A stretch of 64,000 nt of DNA from Bradyrhizobium sp. RD5-C2 (GTDB lineage Bacteria; Pseudomonadota; Alphaproteobacteria; Rhizobiales; Xanthobacteraceae). The DNA lies in NCBI RefSeq assembly GCF_019972155.1, contig NZ_BOVL01000021.1:1-64000 (forward strand), given 5' to 3'. Below are positions 8,129 through 18,041 of this stretch, in pieces. Position 1 is the first letter of the stretch. Each line of letters opens with the position of its first letter. Under the pieces are notes generated by a model that saw only the letters and a program-made list of their open reading frames with translations, searched no databases and was not told the DNA's origin. The translations under genes and the position numbers were made by a program.

Positions 8129-9313
8129 ATGGGGCCCGCCATGCATTTCGAGCTTCCCGACGATCTCCGCACTCTGCAAGGCCGGATCCGCGAATTCGTG
8201 CGCAGCGAGCTCAAGCCCCACGATGCCGCGATCGAGGCAACGGGCGAGGTGCCGGAAAGCGCGATGGCCGGCCTGCGCAGGATGGGATTGTTCGGCACCA
8301 ACACGCCCAAGCAATTCGGCGGTCTCGGCCTCTCAATGCTCGGCAGCTGCCTCGCGATCGAGGAACTCGCGAAGGCGCACACGGCGTTCTACTATCTGAG
8401 CGGGGTGAACGTTCACATCGGATCGAAGGCGATCGAGTTCTTCGCGCAGCCCGCGGTTCGCGACCGGTATCTGCCCGAGCTCGCCAGCGGCCGGATGATC
8501 GGCGCCTTCGCGCTGACCGAGCCGAACGCCGGATCGGATGCCGCCCGCATCCAGACCAGGGCGCGGCCGGACGGCGATCATTACGTGCTCGACGGCAGCA
8601 AGACCTACATCACCAATGCGCCGGTCGCCGGCGTCTTCACGGTGTTCGCCACGCTCGACCCGTCCGCAGGCGCGAAGGGCATCGCGGCGTTTGTCGTGGA
8701 CGCGAAGACGCCGGGCCTCGCCATCGGCCGCCTGGTCGAGATGGCCGCCGGTCGCGGCTCTGATCATGCCGAGGTGATCTTCGAAGACTGCCGCATTCCC
8801 CGCGAGAACCTGCTCGGCCAGGAGGGCGAAGGATTTGCCATCGCGATGCGGTGCCTGGATGCCGGGCGCACGCATTGGGGCGCCTATTGCGTCGGCGCGG
8901 CGAGCCAGCTCATGGACTACGCGCTCGATCATGTCTCGGAGCGCGAGACGTTCGGACGCAAGCTGCGCGACCATCAGGGCATCGAGTGGCAGATCGCCGA
9001 CATGGCGAGCGCGCTGCATGCCGCACGCCTGGTCGCGTATGAGGCGGCCTGGCGTTACGACCAGGGCGACGACGCCGCCCGCACCGCTGCGGCGGCACTG
9101 TCCAAATATACCGGCGCTGACATGGTGCAGCGGGTGGCCGACATGACCATGCAGCTGTTCGGTGGTGCCGGTTATTCCAGGGACCTGCCGATCGAACGCA
9201 TCTGGCGCGAAACGCGGGTGGTCCGCATTCTGGATGGCACATCCGAGATCATGCGGCAGATCATCGCCCGCAACGCGTTCCGCAACCATCAACGGCGGAA
9301 CACGTCAATCTGA
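8129..9313 (+). CDS. Acyl-CoA dehydrogenase
   Basis: An FAD-dependent acyl-CoA dehydrogenase of about 394 residues. It has the N-terminal helical domain, the FALTEPNAGSDA flavin/substrate signature near residue 130, the middle beta domain, and the C-terminal helical domain with ETFGRKLRDHQGIEWQIADM and GGAGYSRDLPIERIWRE. The family's catalytic Glu would fall in the DGTSEIMR region near residue 372. The substrate (straight, branched or aryl acyl-CoA) cannot be assigned. ATGs at 8129 and 8141 are both possible starts. A TetR regulator follows 86 bp downstream on the same strand and is a plausible controller. Confidence 0.93.
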   Translation: MGPAMHFELPDDLRTLQGRIREFVRSELKPHDAAIEATGEVPESAMAGLRRMGLFGTNTPKQFGGLGLSMLGSCLAIEELAKAHTAFYYLSGVNVHIGSKAIEFFAQPAVRDRYLPELASGRMIGAFALTEPNAGSDAARIQTRARPDGDHYVLDGSKTYITNAPVAGVFTVFATLDPSAGAKGIAAFVVDAKTPGLAIGRLVEMAAGRGSDHAEVIFEDCRIPRENLLGQEGEGFAIAMRCLDAGRTHWGAYCVGAASQLMDYALDHVSERETFGRKLRDHQGIEWQIADMASALHAARLVAYEAAWRYDQGDDAARTAAAALSKYTGADMVQRVADMTMQLFGGAGYSRDLPIERIWRETRVVRILDGTSEIMRQIIARNAFRNHQRRNTSI

Positions 9314-9398
9314 CAACGGCCTCTTCCACTTTATGTTGCAATAGTTCTTGGTGATCCACTTCCGCTGTCTTAGTGTTTTTGCGGGATGGGAGAAGGAA

Positions 9399-10013
9399 GT
9401 GGCTTCGGGGACGACGCTCAAGCTCAAGCAACAACGCAGCCGCGATCGGCGCGAGCAGATCCTCTCGGCGGCGACCAAGCTGTTCGGTCAGAGGGGCATC
9501 GACGGCACGTCGCTCACCGAGGTCGCTGCGGTGGCGAAAGTACCGCTCTCCAGCATCTACGATTATTTCGAGGATAAGCGCGCGCTGGTGCTGGATGTGC
9601 CCGAGGGCAATTTCGAGGCGCTGTATCAGCAGACCGAGCCGCTGCTGGTGAAGGGGGGCGACCCCGTCGAGCAGCTTCGCATCATCTTCCTGACCAACTT
9701 CCAGTACATCAAGGACAATCCGAGCTGGGGTCGCGTGTTCTTCCTGGAGATATGGCCGAGCGTCCTTGCCGCCGAGCCGCGGGTCAAGAAGGCGGTCGAC
9801 AAATACGCGCTCCGTTACGTGCAGCTGATCAAGCAGGCGATCCGCGCCGGCACCTATCGCCGCAATCTCGATCCCTACACCGCGATGTCGCTCATGATGG
9901 GCGGCATGTGCCACTTGACCGCGGTCTGGCTGCTCTATGGCCGCAAATACGATCTGGTGAAGAAGGGCAAGACGCTGTTCACCACACTGCACAACGGGTT
10001 CGTTCAGCGTTAG
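9399..10013 (+). CDS. TetR/AcrR family transcriptional regulator
   Basis: A 204-residue repressor-type protein. The TetR DNA-binding domain is at residues 13-60 (RREQILSAATKLFGQRGIDG, then TSLTEVAAVAKVPLSSIYDYF), followed by a helical ligand-binding region. The GTG at 9399 is chosen because GGAG lies six bases upstream; a TTG at 9348 would add 17 residues. It lies just after the acyl-CoA dehydrogenase, in keeping with TetR control of acyl-CoA metabolism genes. The effector is unknown. Confidence 0.85.
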   Translation: MASGTTLKLKQQRSRDRREQILSAATKLFGQRGIDGTSLTEVAAVAKVPLSSIYDYFEDKRALVLDVPEGNFEALYQQTEPLLVKGGDPVEQLRIIFLTNFQYIKDNPSWGRVFFLEIWPSVLAAEPRVKKAVDKYALRYVQLIKQAIRAGTYRRNLDPYTAMSLMMGGMCHLTAVWLLYGRKYDLVKKGKTLFTTLHNGFVQR

Positions 10014-10188
10014 CTGCGCCCGGCTTCGGCGGCGCGAATGATTTGATCCAAAATCAGCGCTGTTTGGCCTGCCGTTGAGACGATCCTTTCCCAGAAAGCC
10101 AATACACAACCGTCGAAATCCTGTTCTAGTATGATGCCATGGGCGACCCGCAGATGGACGCGCGGGCACTGGGGATGGGAGCGAACCG

Positions 10189-11358
10189 ATGGACGTCAAG
10201 GCTGTTCTGCCGCCGCGTGGCCGCGACTATCGCCTCGACCTGCTGCGCGGCTTCGCCAACTGGGCGATCTATCTCGATCACATCCCGAACAACGCGGTGA
10301 ACTGGATCACGCAGAAGAATTTCGGCTTCAGCGATGCGGCCGATCTGTTCGTCTTCATCTCCGGCTATACCGCGTCCTTTGTCTACGCGCGGATGATGCT
10401 GGAGCGCGGCACCGTGATCGGCGCCACCCGGCTGATCAAGCGGGCCTGGCAGATCTATGTCGCGCATGTGCTGCTGTTCGTGATCTACATCGCCGAGATC
10501 GGCTATCTCTCCCAGCGCTATCACGACCCCAATCTGCAGAATGAATTCAACGTCGCAGGCTTCATGCAGAACCCGGCGGAGACGCTCTATCAGGGCCTGA
10601 TCCTGGCGTTCAAGCCGGTCAACATGGACGTGCTGCCGCTCTACATCGCGCTGATGCTGGTCTATCCGCTGGTGCTGTGGGCGATGCTGCGCAAGCTCAA
10701 TCTGACGCTGCTGGCCTCGTTCCTGCTCTATCTCGCCGCACGGCATTTCGACTGGAATCTGCCGGCCTATCCGGGTGGCTCATGGTACTTCAACCCGTTC
10801 TGCTGGCAATTCCTGTTCGTGTTCGGCGGCTGGTTCGCGCTCGGCGGCGCCAGCGAATCGATCACGTTCATCCGCTCGCGCGCCTTTCTCTGGCTCGGCG
10901 GCGCCTACCTTTTGTTCGCGCTGGTCATGACGCTGGCGGGCCGCTTTCCGGAACTGGGCCAGGCGATGCCGCCCTGGCTCTATGACGCCTTCAACCCGAA
11001 CGACAAGACCAACCTCGCGCCCTATCGCGTGCTGCACTTTGTGGTGCTGGCCTTCTTCGTCACGCGCTTCCTGCCGCGCGAGTGGGCCGGATATGAATGG
11101 CCGATATTCCAGCCGATCATCAAATGCGGCCAGCAGTCGCTCGAGGTGTTCTGCTCGGGCGTCTTCCTTGCCGTGGTCGCGCATGTGGTGCTGGTCGAGG
11201 TCTCCGGCAGCCTCTGGATGCAGATCGTTGTCAGCGCGTTCGGCATCGTGCTGATGACCGTGCTCGCCTATTATCGCTCCTGGTCGAAGAAGGTCGACAA
11301 GGCGCCGAAGCCGCCTGTGGCTGCGCAAGCGCCGGCGGCCGCGAAGCCGGCGGAATAG
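10189..11358 (+). CDS. opgC: OpgC domain membrane acyltransferase-like protein
   Basis: An integral membrane protein of 389 residues with about ten hydrophobic segments. It matches the OpgC family (YRLDLLRGFANWAIYLDHIP near residue 15, SDAADLFVFISGYTASFVYAR near 45). E. coli OpgC succinylates osmoregulated periplasmic glucans; in bradyrhizobia the equivalent would modify periplasmic cyclic beta-glucans, but many OpgC-domain paralogues have unknown acceptors. GGGAG lies upstream of the ATG. The C-terminus is an Ala/Pro/Lys-rich cytoplasmic tail. The AlaX gene starts 11 bp after its stop, suggesting one transcript. Confidence 0.85.
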   Translation: MDVKAVLPPRGRDYRLDLLRGFANWAIYLDHIPNNAVNWITQKNFGFSDAADLFVFISGYTASFVYARMMLERGTVIGATRLIKRAWQIYVAHVLLFVIYIAEIGYLSQRYHDPNLQNEFNVAGFMQNPAETLYQGLILAFKPVNMDVLPLYIALMLVYPLVLWAMLRKLNLTLLASFLLYLAARHFDWNLPAYPGGSWYFNPFCWQFLFVFGGWFALGGASESITFIRSRAFLWLGGAYLLFALVMTLAGRFPELGQAMPPWLYDAFNPNDKTNLAPYRVLHFVVLAFFVTRFLPREWAGYEWPIFQPIIKCGQQSLEVFCSGVFLAVVAHVVLVEVSGSLWMQIVVSAFGIVLMTVLAYYRSWSKKVDKAPKPPVAAQAPAAAKPAE

Positions 11359-11369
11359 GCGCGTCATCG

Positions 11370-12080
11370 ATGTCGCGTGCCTTCTATCACGATCATCCCG
11401 AAATCCTGCAGCTCGAAGCCGAGGTGCGCGACGCCAGGCCCGGCGCCGTCCTCGTCGAGCGCTCGCCGTTCTTTCCCGGAGGAGGCGGGCAGCTTCCGGA
11501 CCAGGGTGTCCTGAGATGGTCCGGCGGCGTGCTGCCCATCACCGGACTTGAGCGCGACGAACGCGGCCTGTGGCATCTGTTTGCCGGCGAAGCTTTGCCC
11601 TCCGGCAACGTGACGCTCGAAGTCGAGCCGGCATTTCGCGCGTCGATGTGCGAGCTGCACACGCTCGCCCACGTCGTCAACGCGCTGGTCTATACCCGGT
11701 TCGGCGGCGTGCTCCTGACCGGGGCACAACTCAATGCCGACGGCACCTTCCGGGTCGATTTCGATCTGCCCGGCGCCGACAATGAGGCCCTGCGGGCGCT
11801 TGAGGCGCCGCTCAACGACATCATCCGACAGGACCTTCCGGTGAGCGCCGCCTTCATGGCGCATACCGAAGCAGAAGCCACACCCGGATTGTTTCGCAGC
11901 AAGGCCGTCGCTCCGCCGGTCGGGGAGGATGGCCTTGTCCGGATCGTCGAGATCCTCGGTCTCGACCGGCAAGCCTGCGGCGGCACCCATCTGACGTCGA
12001 CGGGGCGCGCGCGACCCGCACGGATCGTCAAGATCGACAACAAGGGCCGCCAGAACCGCAGGATCAAGGTTGCGGTCTGA
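11370..12080 (+). CDS. AlaX-type alanyl-tRNA editing protein
   Basis: A free-standing trans-editing hydrolase that removes serine or glycine mischarged on tRNA-Ala. The protein is 236 residues, close to AlaX-M length. The four zinc-binding positions are present: H97 and H101 in HTLAH, and C203 and H207 in CGGTH. The FPGGGGQLPDQG motif near residue 35 is the conserved AlaRS/AlaX element. The ATG at 11370 starts the homologous part, 11 bp after the opgC stop. It converges with the MFS gene. An imperfect inverted repeat (12091-12098 with 12119-12126) sits at the convergence and may end transcription weakly. Confidence 0.92.
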   Translation: MSRAFYHDHPEILQLEAEVRDARPGAVLVERSPFFPGGGGQLPDQGVLRWSGGVLPITGLERDERGLWHLFAGEALPSGNVTLEVEPAFRASMCELHTLAHVVNALVYTRFGGVLLTGAQLNADGTFRVDFDLPGADNEALRALEAPLNDIIRQDLPVSAAFMAHTEAEATPGLFRSKAVAPPVGEDGLVRIVEILGLDRQACGGTHLTSTGRARPARIVKIDNKGRQNRRIKVAV

Positions 12081-12107
12081 CCGGCTCTCGCAAGCCGCCT
12101 GCGTTTG

Positions 12108-13397
12108 CTATTTCGCGAGCGGCTTGCCGGCCGTCTCCGGCGCCAGGGCGATCAGCGGCAGGCCGATCAGATAGATCAGCGACAACATCGAGATTGCCAG
12201 CGGGAAACTTCCGGTGCGCGCGGCGAGCGCGCCGATCAGCGTCGGGCCGGCAGCGCCGAGCACGCGGCCCATGCTGAAGGCGAAGCCGGAGCCCGAGCCG
12301 CGCAGCGCGGATGGAAACATCTCCGGCAGCCAGATCGTGAACAAGCCAAACACGCCATTGGTCAAGAAGCCGAGCACCGGCAGCAGAGCCATGAACAGCA
12401 CCAGGCTGTCGAGCCATTCGATCGCGACTTCATAGCAGACCACAACGGAAATCAGTCCGCCGATGAAGAACAGCACCGCGGTGCGCCGCCGGCTGCCGAG
12501 CCAGGTGGTGAGCGATGGCACGAGGAAGCAACCGATCAACGTGCCGACATTGGTGATCAGCCCGGCCACCGCGCCCATCTCCTGCGCATGCGCCGGCGTC
12601 GCCCCCGCCGCGACCAGCTTGGTCGAAATCACGGTGGGCGCCCAGAAGTTCGACGACCACAGGCCGAAGATGATGCAGGCCATCATCAGCGCCGCCGCCC
12701 AGGTGGTGCGCGCCTGATCCCCGGTGAACAACGCCGCGACCGACGGCCGCTCGCGCGACGCGCTGCCCTCGGGTTCAGGAATGTTGCTGCGCAGATACGC
12801 AATCAGCAGCGCCGGCAGGATGCCGAGCAGGAACATGCCGCGCCAGCCGAGCGTGCTGCCGATCACGAGCGTCACGGCGGCGGCGAGGAATAACCCGGTC
12901 GGCGTGGCCGTATGCAGCCAGCCAGCGAGTCGCACCCGCGTATTCTCCGGCACGGATTCCTGCAGCAGCGGCGTGCCCGCGGCCCATTCGCCGCCGATGC
13001 CGAAGCCGGCAACGAAGCGAAACAATGCGAACATCACGATACCGGTCGCAAGCCCGCACAGCGCCGTGAACAGCGAGTAGACCAGCACCGTCCAGCACAT
13101 GATCCTGACGCGCCCGTAACGGTCCGCGGCCCAGCCCCAGACCATCGAGCAGGCCCAGCCCAGCATGAAGATCGAGAACAGCAGGCCGCCATAGATGCCG
13201 ATATTGGCCTTGCTCGGCTCGATGCCGCTGGCGGGCAACAGTTCGCTCAGCGCGCTGACCAGGATGTAGCCGTACATCGAGGAATCGAAGCCATCCAGCA
13301 TCCAGCCGAACCAGGTCGCCCAAAACACTTTTCGCGGCGACGCCGCGCCAGTCGCCGTGACCGACGGCGCAACGGCATCAACGATGCTCTCAGTCAT
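12108..13397 (-). CDS. MFS transporter, metabolite:H+ symporter type
   Basis: A 12-helix major facilitator of 429 residues. The loop 2-3 motif (GWAADRYGRVR near residue 95) and an RFVAGFGIGGEW segment near residue 135 place it with organic-acid or aromatic-acid/sugar H+ symporters. The large loop between helices 6 and 7 is present. The ATG at 13397 is chosen because GAGGA precedes it at a normal distance; a GTG at 13409 is possible. The substrate is unknown. It is not coupled to another gene: the amidohydrolase on the same strand ends 230 bp upstream. Confidence 0.88.
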   Translation of the reverse strand: MTESIVDAVAPSVTATGAASPRKVFWATWFGWMLDGFDSSMYGYILVSALSELLPASGIEPSKANIGIYGGLLFSIFMLGWACSMVWGWAADRYGRVRIMCWTVLVYSLFTALCGLATGIVMFALFRFVAGFGIGGEWAAGTPLLQESVPENTRVRLAGWLHTATPTGLFLAAAVTLVIGSTLGWRGMFLLGILPALLIAYLRSNIPEPEGSASRERPSVAALFTGDQARTTWAAALMMACIIFGLWSSNFWAPTVISTKLVAAGATPAHAQEMGAVAGLITNVGTLIGCFLVPSLTTWLGSRRRTAVLFFIGGLISVVVCYEVAIEWLDSLVLFMALLPVLGFLTNGVFGLFTIWLPEMFPSALRGSGSGFAFSMGRVLGAAGPTLIGALAARTGSFPLAISMLSLIYLIGLPLIALAPETAGKPLAK

Positions 13398-13627
13398 GTT
13401 TCCTCGCACGTTTTTTTGTGCTGCGGACTATGACGAGGTTTGCGCGACGAGACACCTCCGCCAAACGGGACGGAGGTATCCGGCATCAGAATGGCGGCGC
13501 CGCTCGGGGACAGTGCCTTCTCGCCAAATTCGAACGGCGGCTGGAATTTCTCAAGCGGTAATCCCGAAAGTCGGGAAGGGCATGTCATCTTGCAAGAGGC
13601 ACTTTCGAGCCAGCCGCGCGCGAGTTT

Positions 13628-15292
13628 TCATCCGGCCTCGTGAACCTGACGGCCCTCGAACCATGTCGAAAGCACCCTGGTCTGCGATAGAAGCTCCGGC
13701 GCGGTCGCGAACAGGTCGCGATCGACCAGGATGAAATCTGCCGACTTTCCGGCTTCGATCGATCCGGTGAGATCGGACAAGCCCATCGCCTGCGCCGCGT
13801 TGACGGTGTAGATACGCAGCACCGTCTCGAGATCGAGGGCCTGCTCCGGCCAAAGCGCGCCATCATATCCGCCCCGCGGATTGCGGCGCGTGATCATCCC
13901 TTCGATCCCGAGCCAAGGGTCCGGATTGGCCACAACCGGCCAGTCCGATCCGGCCGCCATCAACGCGCCGGCGGCGTGGAGATCGCGAAGCGGCCAATAG
14001 CAATCGGCGCGATCCTCGGGCATCGCCGCGCGGATGGCTTCCTGGATCGGGCCGGGATACCAGATGATCGGCGACAGGTCGGCCGCAACATCGAGCGCGC
14101 GGAAGCGCGGGATATCGGCGGGGGCAACGAAGCCCGCATGCGCGATCTGGTGCGTAGCACCAGCGCCGTTTCCGGGTCCGTTGAAGCTACGCACGGCGTC
14201 GATGGCATCGAGCGTATCGCGAACCGCGGCATCGCCGGTGCAATGCACCTTGACCCGCATCCGATGTTTCTCGGCCTTTGCGATCCACCGCACCAGATCG
14301 GGAATCGAGATCAAGGAATCGCCGCAAAAGCAGCAGCCTTGCAAGCGCGTGGCGCGGTATGGCGTGAGCATGGCGGCGGTACGCGTCGTCGGCACTCCGT
14401 CCATGAACAGCTTGATGAAATCGGGGCGGACGTGGCGGGTGCGATAGGCCTCGCGGCGCACGATCAGCGCGTCGCCGACGAGATCGGCACCCGACAGCGT
14501 CCGCTGCGCGGGCAGCGAGGCGACGCACCAGCCATTGAGCTCATTCGCACGATCGAGCGCGGCCAACGCTTCCAGGAACGGGAGCGTCGTGGTCGCATCC
14601 TGAAATGCGGTGACGCCGAAGCCATTGAGAATCTCAACCGCGCGGCGGCACGAAGCCTTGTTGCGCTCCGCAAGATCCGGGATGCTTCGCTCGACCGCCT
14701 GCTCGGCAAGCCCCGAGGCTCGCTCCAGCAGCAGCCCGGTCGCAGCCCCGGTCTCCGCATCGCGCAGGATTTGACCGTCTTGCGGATCGGGCGTGCCGGC
14801 GTCGATCCCGATCAGCTCCAACGCACGAGAATTGACCCACCGGTTGTGCTGGCTGTCGTCGCGCAGCATCACCGGATGCGCCTCGGAAACCGCATCGAGT
14901 GCCGCCAGCGAACTTGCACGGCCGATCACCTCGACCAGTTGACTTCCCCAGATGCCGCCAAAGACCCACTCGCCCGGTTTCGTCGTCGCGCATCGCGCGC
15001 GCACGGCTTCAAGCACCGCATCGAACGACATCGTCGGCAAGAGTTTCAATTCATAGAGGTCGGCTTGCCCGCCACGGAGATGGTGGTTGTGCACGTCGAC
15101 GATACCGGGCAACAGCATGCTGCCGCCAAGGTCCACCATCCTGGTTCCGGGACCGGCCAGACTTTTGATGTCGAGATCGTGACCGACGGCAACGATGGTG
15201 CCGCCGGCCACCGCAATCGCCTCGGCGCGGCTCGCAGCGGCATCCGCCGTGAACACGTTTCCATTATGGAAGATCAATTCCGGCCGCATCAT
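13628..15292 (-). CDS. YtcJ-like amidohydrolase (Amidohydro_3)
   Basis: A metal-dependent hydrolase of 554 residues in the YtcJ/NfdA-like branch of the amidohydrolase superfamily. It shows the N-terminal beta-sandwich, the metal motif VDVHNHH near residue 66 (the usual HxH is shifted to HNHH), HCTGDAAVRD near residue 350, a distal His segment (THQIAHAGF near 380), and the GSDWPV Asp near 440. The superfamily cleaves amide, ester or C-N bonds; the substrate here is unknown. It is cytoplasmic, with no signal peptide. It starts 12 bp after the small membrane protein gene on the same strand, so the two are probably co-transcribed. Confidence 0.87.
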   Translation of the reverse strand: MMRPELIFHNGNVFTADAAASRAEAIAVAGGTIVAVGHDLDIKSLAGPGTRMVDLGGSMLLPGIVDVHNHHLRGGQADLYELKLLPTMSFDAVLEAVRARCATTKPGEWVFGGIWGSQLVEVIGRASSLAALDAVSEAHPVMLRDDSQHNRWVNSRALELIGIDAGTPDPQDGQILRDAETGAATGLLLERASGLAEQAVERSIPDLAERNKASCRRAVEILNGFGVTAFQDATTTLPFLEALAALDRANELNGWCVASLPAQRTLSGADLVGDALIVRREAYRTRHVRPDFIKLFMDGVPTTRTAAMLTPYRATRLQGCCFCGDSLISIPDLVRWIAKAEKHRMRVKVHCTGDAAVRDTLDAIDAVRSFNGPGNGAGATHQIAHAGFVAPADIPRFRALDVAADLSPIIWYPGPIQEAIRAAMPEDRADCYWPLRDLHAAGALMAAGSDWPVVANPDPWLGIEGMITRRNPRGGYDGALWPEQALDLETVLRIYTVNAAQAMGLSDLTGSIEAGKSADFILVDRDLFATAPELLSQTRVLSTWFEGRQVHEAG

Positions 15293-15304
15293 CGTGCTTG
15301 GCCC

Positions 15305-15700
15305 TCAGTGCGCCGACAAGGCTCGCGGCTGCCGCGAGAAAATAGTGAGGCACAGAGCGTAAGCCGCGATTGCGGCGGTCTGCAGCCAGTAAGGTAGTGT
15401 GGACCTGCCGTCGAGAACGACGTGCAGCGCATCGGAAAGATTGACGGCGCAAAGACCGAGAACCGTGACCCAGATCGCGACCAAGGCGAAGACGACCTCA
15501 CCCGAATGCGCGGCGGAGACAAACAGGCAGATATAGGCCACCACTGCGAACGAGATGATCTTGTCCTGATAGGCGTAGTAGGGTGTATCGTAGTAGACAA
15601 AGAGGATGGGCACCTTGATCCCGAAGAAGTGCGCCACCGCCATGCAGCAGAAATAGGCTACGCCGGCCCAAAGAAGCAGACTGAGAATTCGACCGCTCAT
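15305..15700 (-). CDS. Small integral membrane protein, unknown function
   Basis: 131 residues with four hydrophobic stretches (roughly residues 4-24, 33-60, 66-90 and 103-122), giving a four-helix membrane protein. I recognise no family. The ATG at 15700 follows GGGGTGA at a suitable distance; the upstream in-frame extension lacks a good ribosome site. It is the first gene of a two-gene unit with the amidohydrolase and is divergent from the HxlR regulator, which may control the pair. Confidence 0.7.
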   Translation of the reverse strand: MSGRILSLLLWAGVAYFCCMAVAHFFGIKVPILFVYYDTPYYAYQDKIISFAVVAYICLFVSAAHSGEVVFALVAIWVTVLGLCAVNLSDALHVVLDGRSTLPYWLQTAAIAAYALCLTIFSRQPRALSAH

Positions 15701-15827
15701 CGAGTCACCCCATAAAGGACCCTGCGAGATATTCCTGTCGGCGAGCTGGTTACATCGCTCGCGTCGTTTCACGGTCCCACATCAATCATGGACCAGCCAG
15801 ACACATTAATTTCTGACCGAGGAAACC

Positions 15828-16259
15828 ATGGCCTACCATCGCAAGCGCCCCGCCCAGGATCCCTGCCCCGTCGAGACGGTCCTCAAGATCGTCTCGGGAA
15901 AGTGGAAGGTTCGGGTGCTTCATCTCCTTTCACTAGACGAACTCAGCTTCGGCGAATTGCGCAACTCGATCGTGGGCGTTCGCCAGCAAGTCTTGTCCAG
16001 CCTGCTGCGGGACCTGATCGCCGACGGCGCGGTCCGGCAGCGCAAGATTTCATCCGAACGATCGATCTACGCACTGACGGAGAGAGGATTCGAGCTTGTT
16101 GCGCTGCTGACCCCGCTGGCCGAGTGGGGAAACAATCTGCTCGCCGAACAGGGCGTTACGTGGCGACCGCCCGAGCCGCGGCGAAGCGCTCAGCACGGCG
16201 GCGGTGACGAGACCTACCGGACATCGGGGCACCCGTCCGCGCAGAGCGCGCAACGATAA
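15828..16259 (+). CDS. HxlR family winged-helix regulator
   Basis: A 143-residue regulator of the HxlR/MarR-like group. The winged helix covers residues 13-110 (VSGKWKVRVLHLL, LSFGELRNSIVGVRQQVLSSLLRDL, and wing ALTERGFELV). A Cys at residue 13 (DPCPVE), conserved near the N-terminus of many family members, serves as a redox or electrophile sensor in YodB-type proteins. GAGGAAACC precedes the ATG. It is divergent from the membrane protein/amidohydrolase pair with a 127-bp shared upstream region, so it is a likely regulator of that pair. Confidence 0.88.
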   Translation: MAYHRKRPAQDPCPVETVLKIVSGKWKVRVLHLLSLDELSFGELRNSIVGVRQQVLSSLLRDLIADGAVRQRKISSERSIYALTERGFELVALLTPLAEWGNNLLAEQGVTWRPPEPRRSAQHGGGDETYRTSGHPSAQSAQR

Positions 16260-16461
16260 TTGCGTTCGACCGGTTTGCTTACCGATTGCCGCGCCGGCTG
16301 ACGTAGAACACGCTATAGTGGCTCGATCAATCGTCATCTCGTCAGACGAGCATCGCGCTTGTCCAGATCCCGGTCGCGCCTGGGGATCATGCCGCGGTTC
16401 GCTCGACGGGGCGCGATCGGCTTGTTAAGCCGCGTCCCGCAAGGACAATTTGAGTCGGGAC

Positions 16462-17979
16462 ATGACCGTAGCGATCGAGATGGGACAAACGACGGCCGGC
16501 GCTTCGGCGGCCATCGACCTCGAGGAGCTATTGGCCACGCGCCTCCTGGTGCAGGGCAATTCGGGTTCCGGCAAATCCCATCTGCTGCGCCGGCTGCTGG
16601 AACAGAGCGCGCCATGGGTGCAGCAGACCATCATCGATCCCGAGGGTGACTTCGTGACCCTGGCCGAGCGATTCGGCCACCTCGTCATCGATGCCGAGGA
16701 CCATACCGAGCGCAGCCTGCAGGTCGCCGGCGAGCGCGTGCGCATCCATCGCGTCTCCACCGTGCTCAATCTCGAGGGGCTCGACGCCGAGAACCAGATG
16801 CGGCGCGCCGCGGCCTTCCTCGGCGGCATGTTCGAGGTCGCCCGCGACCACTGGTATCCGATGCTGGTGGTGGTGGACGAGGCGCAGCTGTTCGCGCCGG
16901 CGATCGCGGGCGAAGTTTCCGACGAGGCGCGCAAGCTCTCGCTCGGCGCGATGACCAACCTGATGTGCCGCGGCCGCAAGCGCGGGCTTGCCGGGATCAT
17001 CGCGACCCAGCGGCTGGCCAAGCTCGCCAAGAATGTCGCGGCCGAAGCATCGAACTTCCTGATGGGCCGGACCTTCCTCGATATCGACATGGCGCGCGCC
17101 GCCGACCTGCTCGGCATGGAGCGGCGGCAGGCGGAAGCGTTCCGCGACCTGGAGCGCGGACAATTCATGGCGCTGGGACCCGCGCTCTCCCGCCGCCCGC
17201 TGGGCTTGCGCATCGGTCCGACCGACACCCAACCGCGCAACGCGGCACCGCGGCTGATGCCGCTGCCTGAAGCGGCGCTTGAGGATGCACGCGCCATCAT
17301 CCTCGCGGCCCCGCCGCCCGAAACTACGGCCAGACCGCCGCGCCGCGCGCCGTCGCCCGACCTGCTCAGCCAGTTGATGGCCGGCAAGCCAACTGTACCG
17401 GAGCAAGATCCCGAAACCGCGGAACCGCCGCTCAGCGCCGAGCAGCTGGCCGAGCGGCGTGAGCGGCTGGATCGCATCTTGCGCGCGATCCTCGCCGAGC
17501 CCGACGCCGGCTTCCGCGCCATCGGCGTGCTCTATCAGGAGTTCGTGGTCCGCTGCCGGATCGAGGGTCTCGGTGCCGTCGTGCCCGAGCTGACCGATTT
17601 CCGCCGCATGCTGACGCGCGCCCGCGCCGGGCTCGGCGCCGAGATGGCGGAGGACGACGCGTGGCAGGATGTCTCGCTGCGTGCCGCGATCCTGCCCGAG
17701 GACATGCAGGGCGTCTTCATGATGATCGCCCGCGCCGCGAAGGAAGGCTGGCCCTGCCCGAGCGATGCCGCGATCGCCCGCGCCTATGGCACGCACTCGC
17801 TGCGTCGCGCCCGGCATTTGCTGACCTACATCGAGGAGCAGGGCCTGATCGTCTGCCAGCTTGACGGGGCCGGCCGGCGGATCGTGACACTCGTCGAGCT
17901 CGCCTGGGCCACGGCCGCAGCCGACCCGAATGCCGACGAAGTGCCGGCGGAAGCAGCCTGCAACAGCTCGACTCCGTAA
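16462..17979 (+). CDS. HerA/DUF87-like ATP-binding protein
   Basis: A RecA-fold NTPase of about 505 residues in the HerA/VirB4-related (DUF87) group. The Walker A motif GNSGSGKS is at residues 32-39, Walker B VVVDEAQ near 140, and an RGRKRGLAGIIATQR segment near 175 provides the sensor/arginine region. A Pro/Ala-rich linker near residues 280-310 leads to a C-terminal region with a likely winged helix (AYGTHSLRRARHLLTYIEEQGL, residues 435-458). Such proteins translocate or remodel DNA, but no NurA or other nuclease partner is adjacent. The ATG at 16462 is preferred; an in-frame TTG at 16450 is close to an AAGGA. A strong terminator follows. Confidence 0.8.
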   Translation: MTVAIEMGQTTAGASAAIDLEELLATRLLVQGNSGSGKSHLLRRLLEQSAPWVQQTIIDPEGDFVTLAERFGHLVIDAEDHTERSLQVAGERVRIHRVSTVLNLEGLDAENQMRRAAAFLGGMFEVARDHWYPMLVVVDEAQLFAPAIAGEVSDEARKLSLGAMTNLMCRGRKRGLAGIIATQRLAKLAKNVAAEASNFLMGRTFLDIDMARAADLLGMERRQAEAFRDLERGQFMALGPALSRRPLGLRIGPTDTQPRNAAPRLMPLPEAALEDARAIILAAPPPETTARPPRRAPSPDLLSQLMAGKPTVPEQDPETAEPPLSAEQLAERRERLDRILRAILAEPDAGFRAIGVLYQEFVVRCRIEGLGAVVPELTDFRRMLTRARAGLGAEMAEDDAWQDVSLRAAILPEDMQGVFMMIARAAKEGWPCPSDAAIARAYGTHSLRRARHLLTYIEEQGLIVCQLDGAGRRIVTLVELAWATAAADPNADEVPAEAACNSSTP

Positions 17980-18041
17980 TCAGTCGCTGGGCGACGAAGC
18001 GTTCGGTCTTGCATGGAATCCCGGAAGCGTCGCAAGACACG

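Noticed and set aside
13976..15397. 473-codon plus-strand frame opposite the amidohydrolase
   Set aside because: It is antisense to a well-supported enzyme and has no recognisable domain; high GC keeps the frame open.
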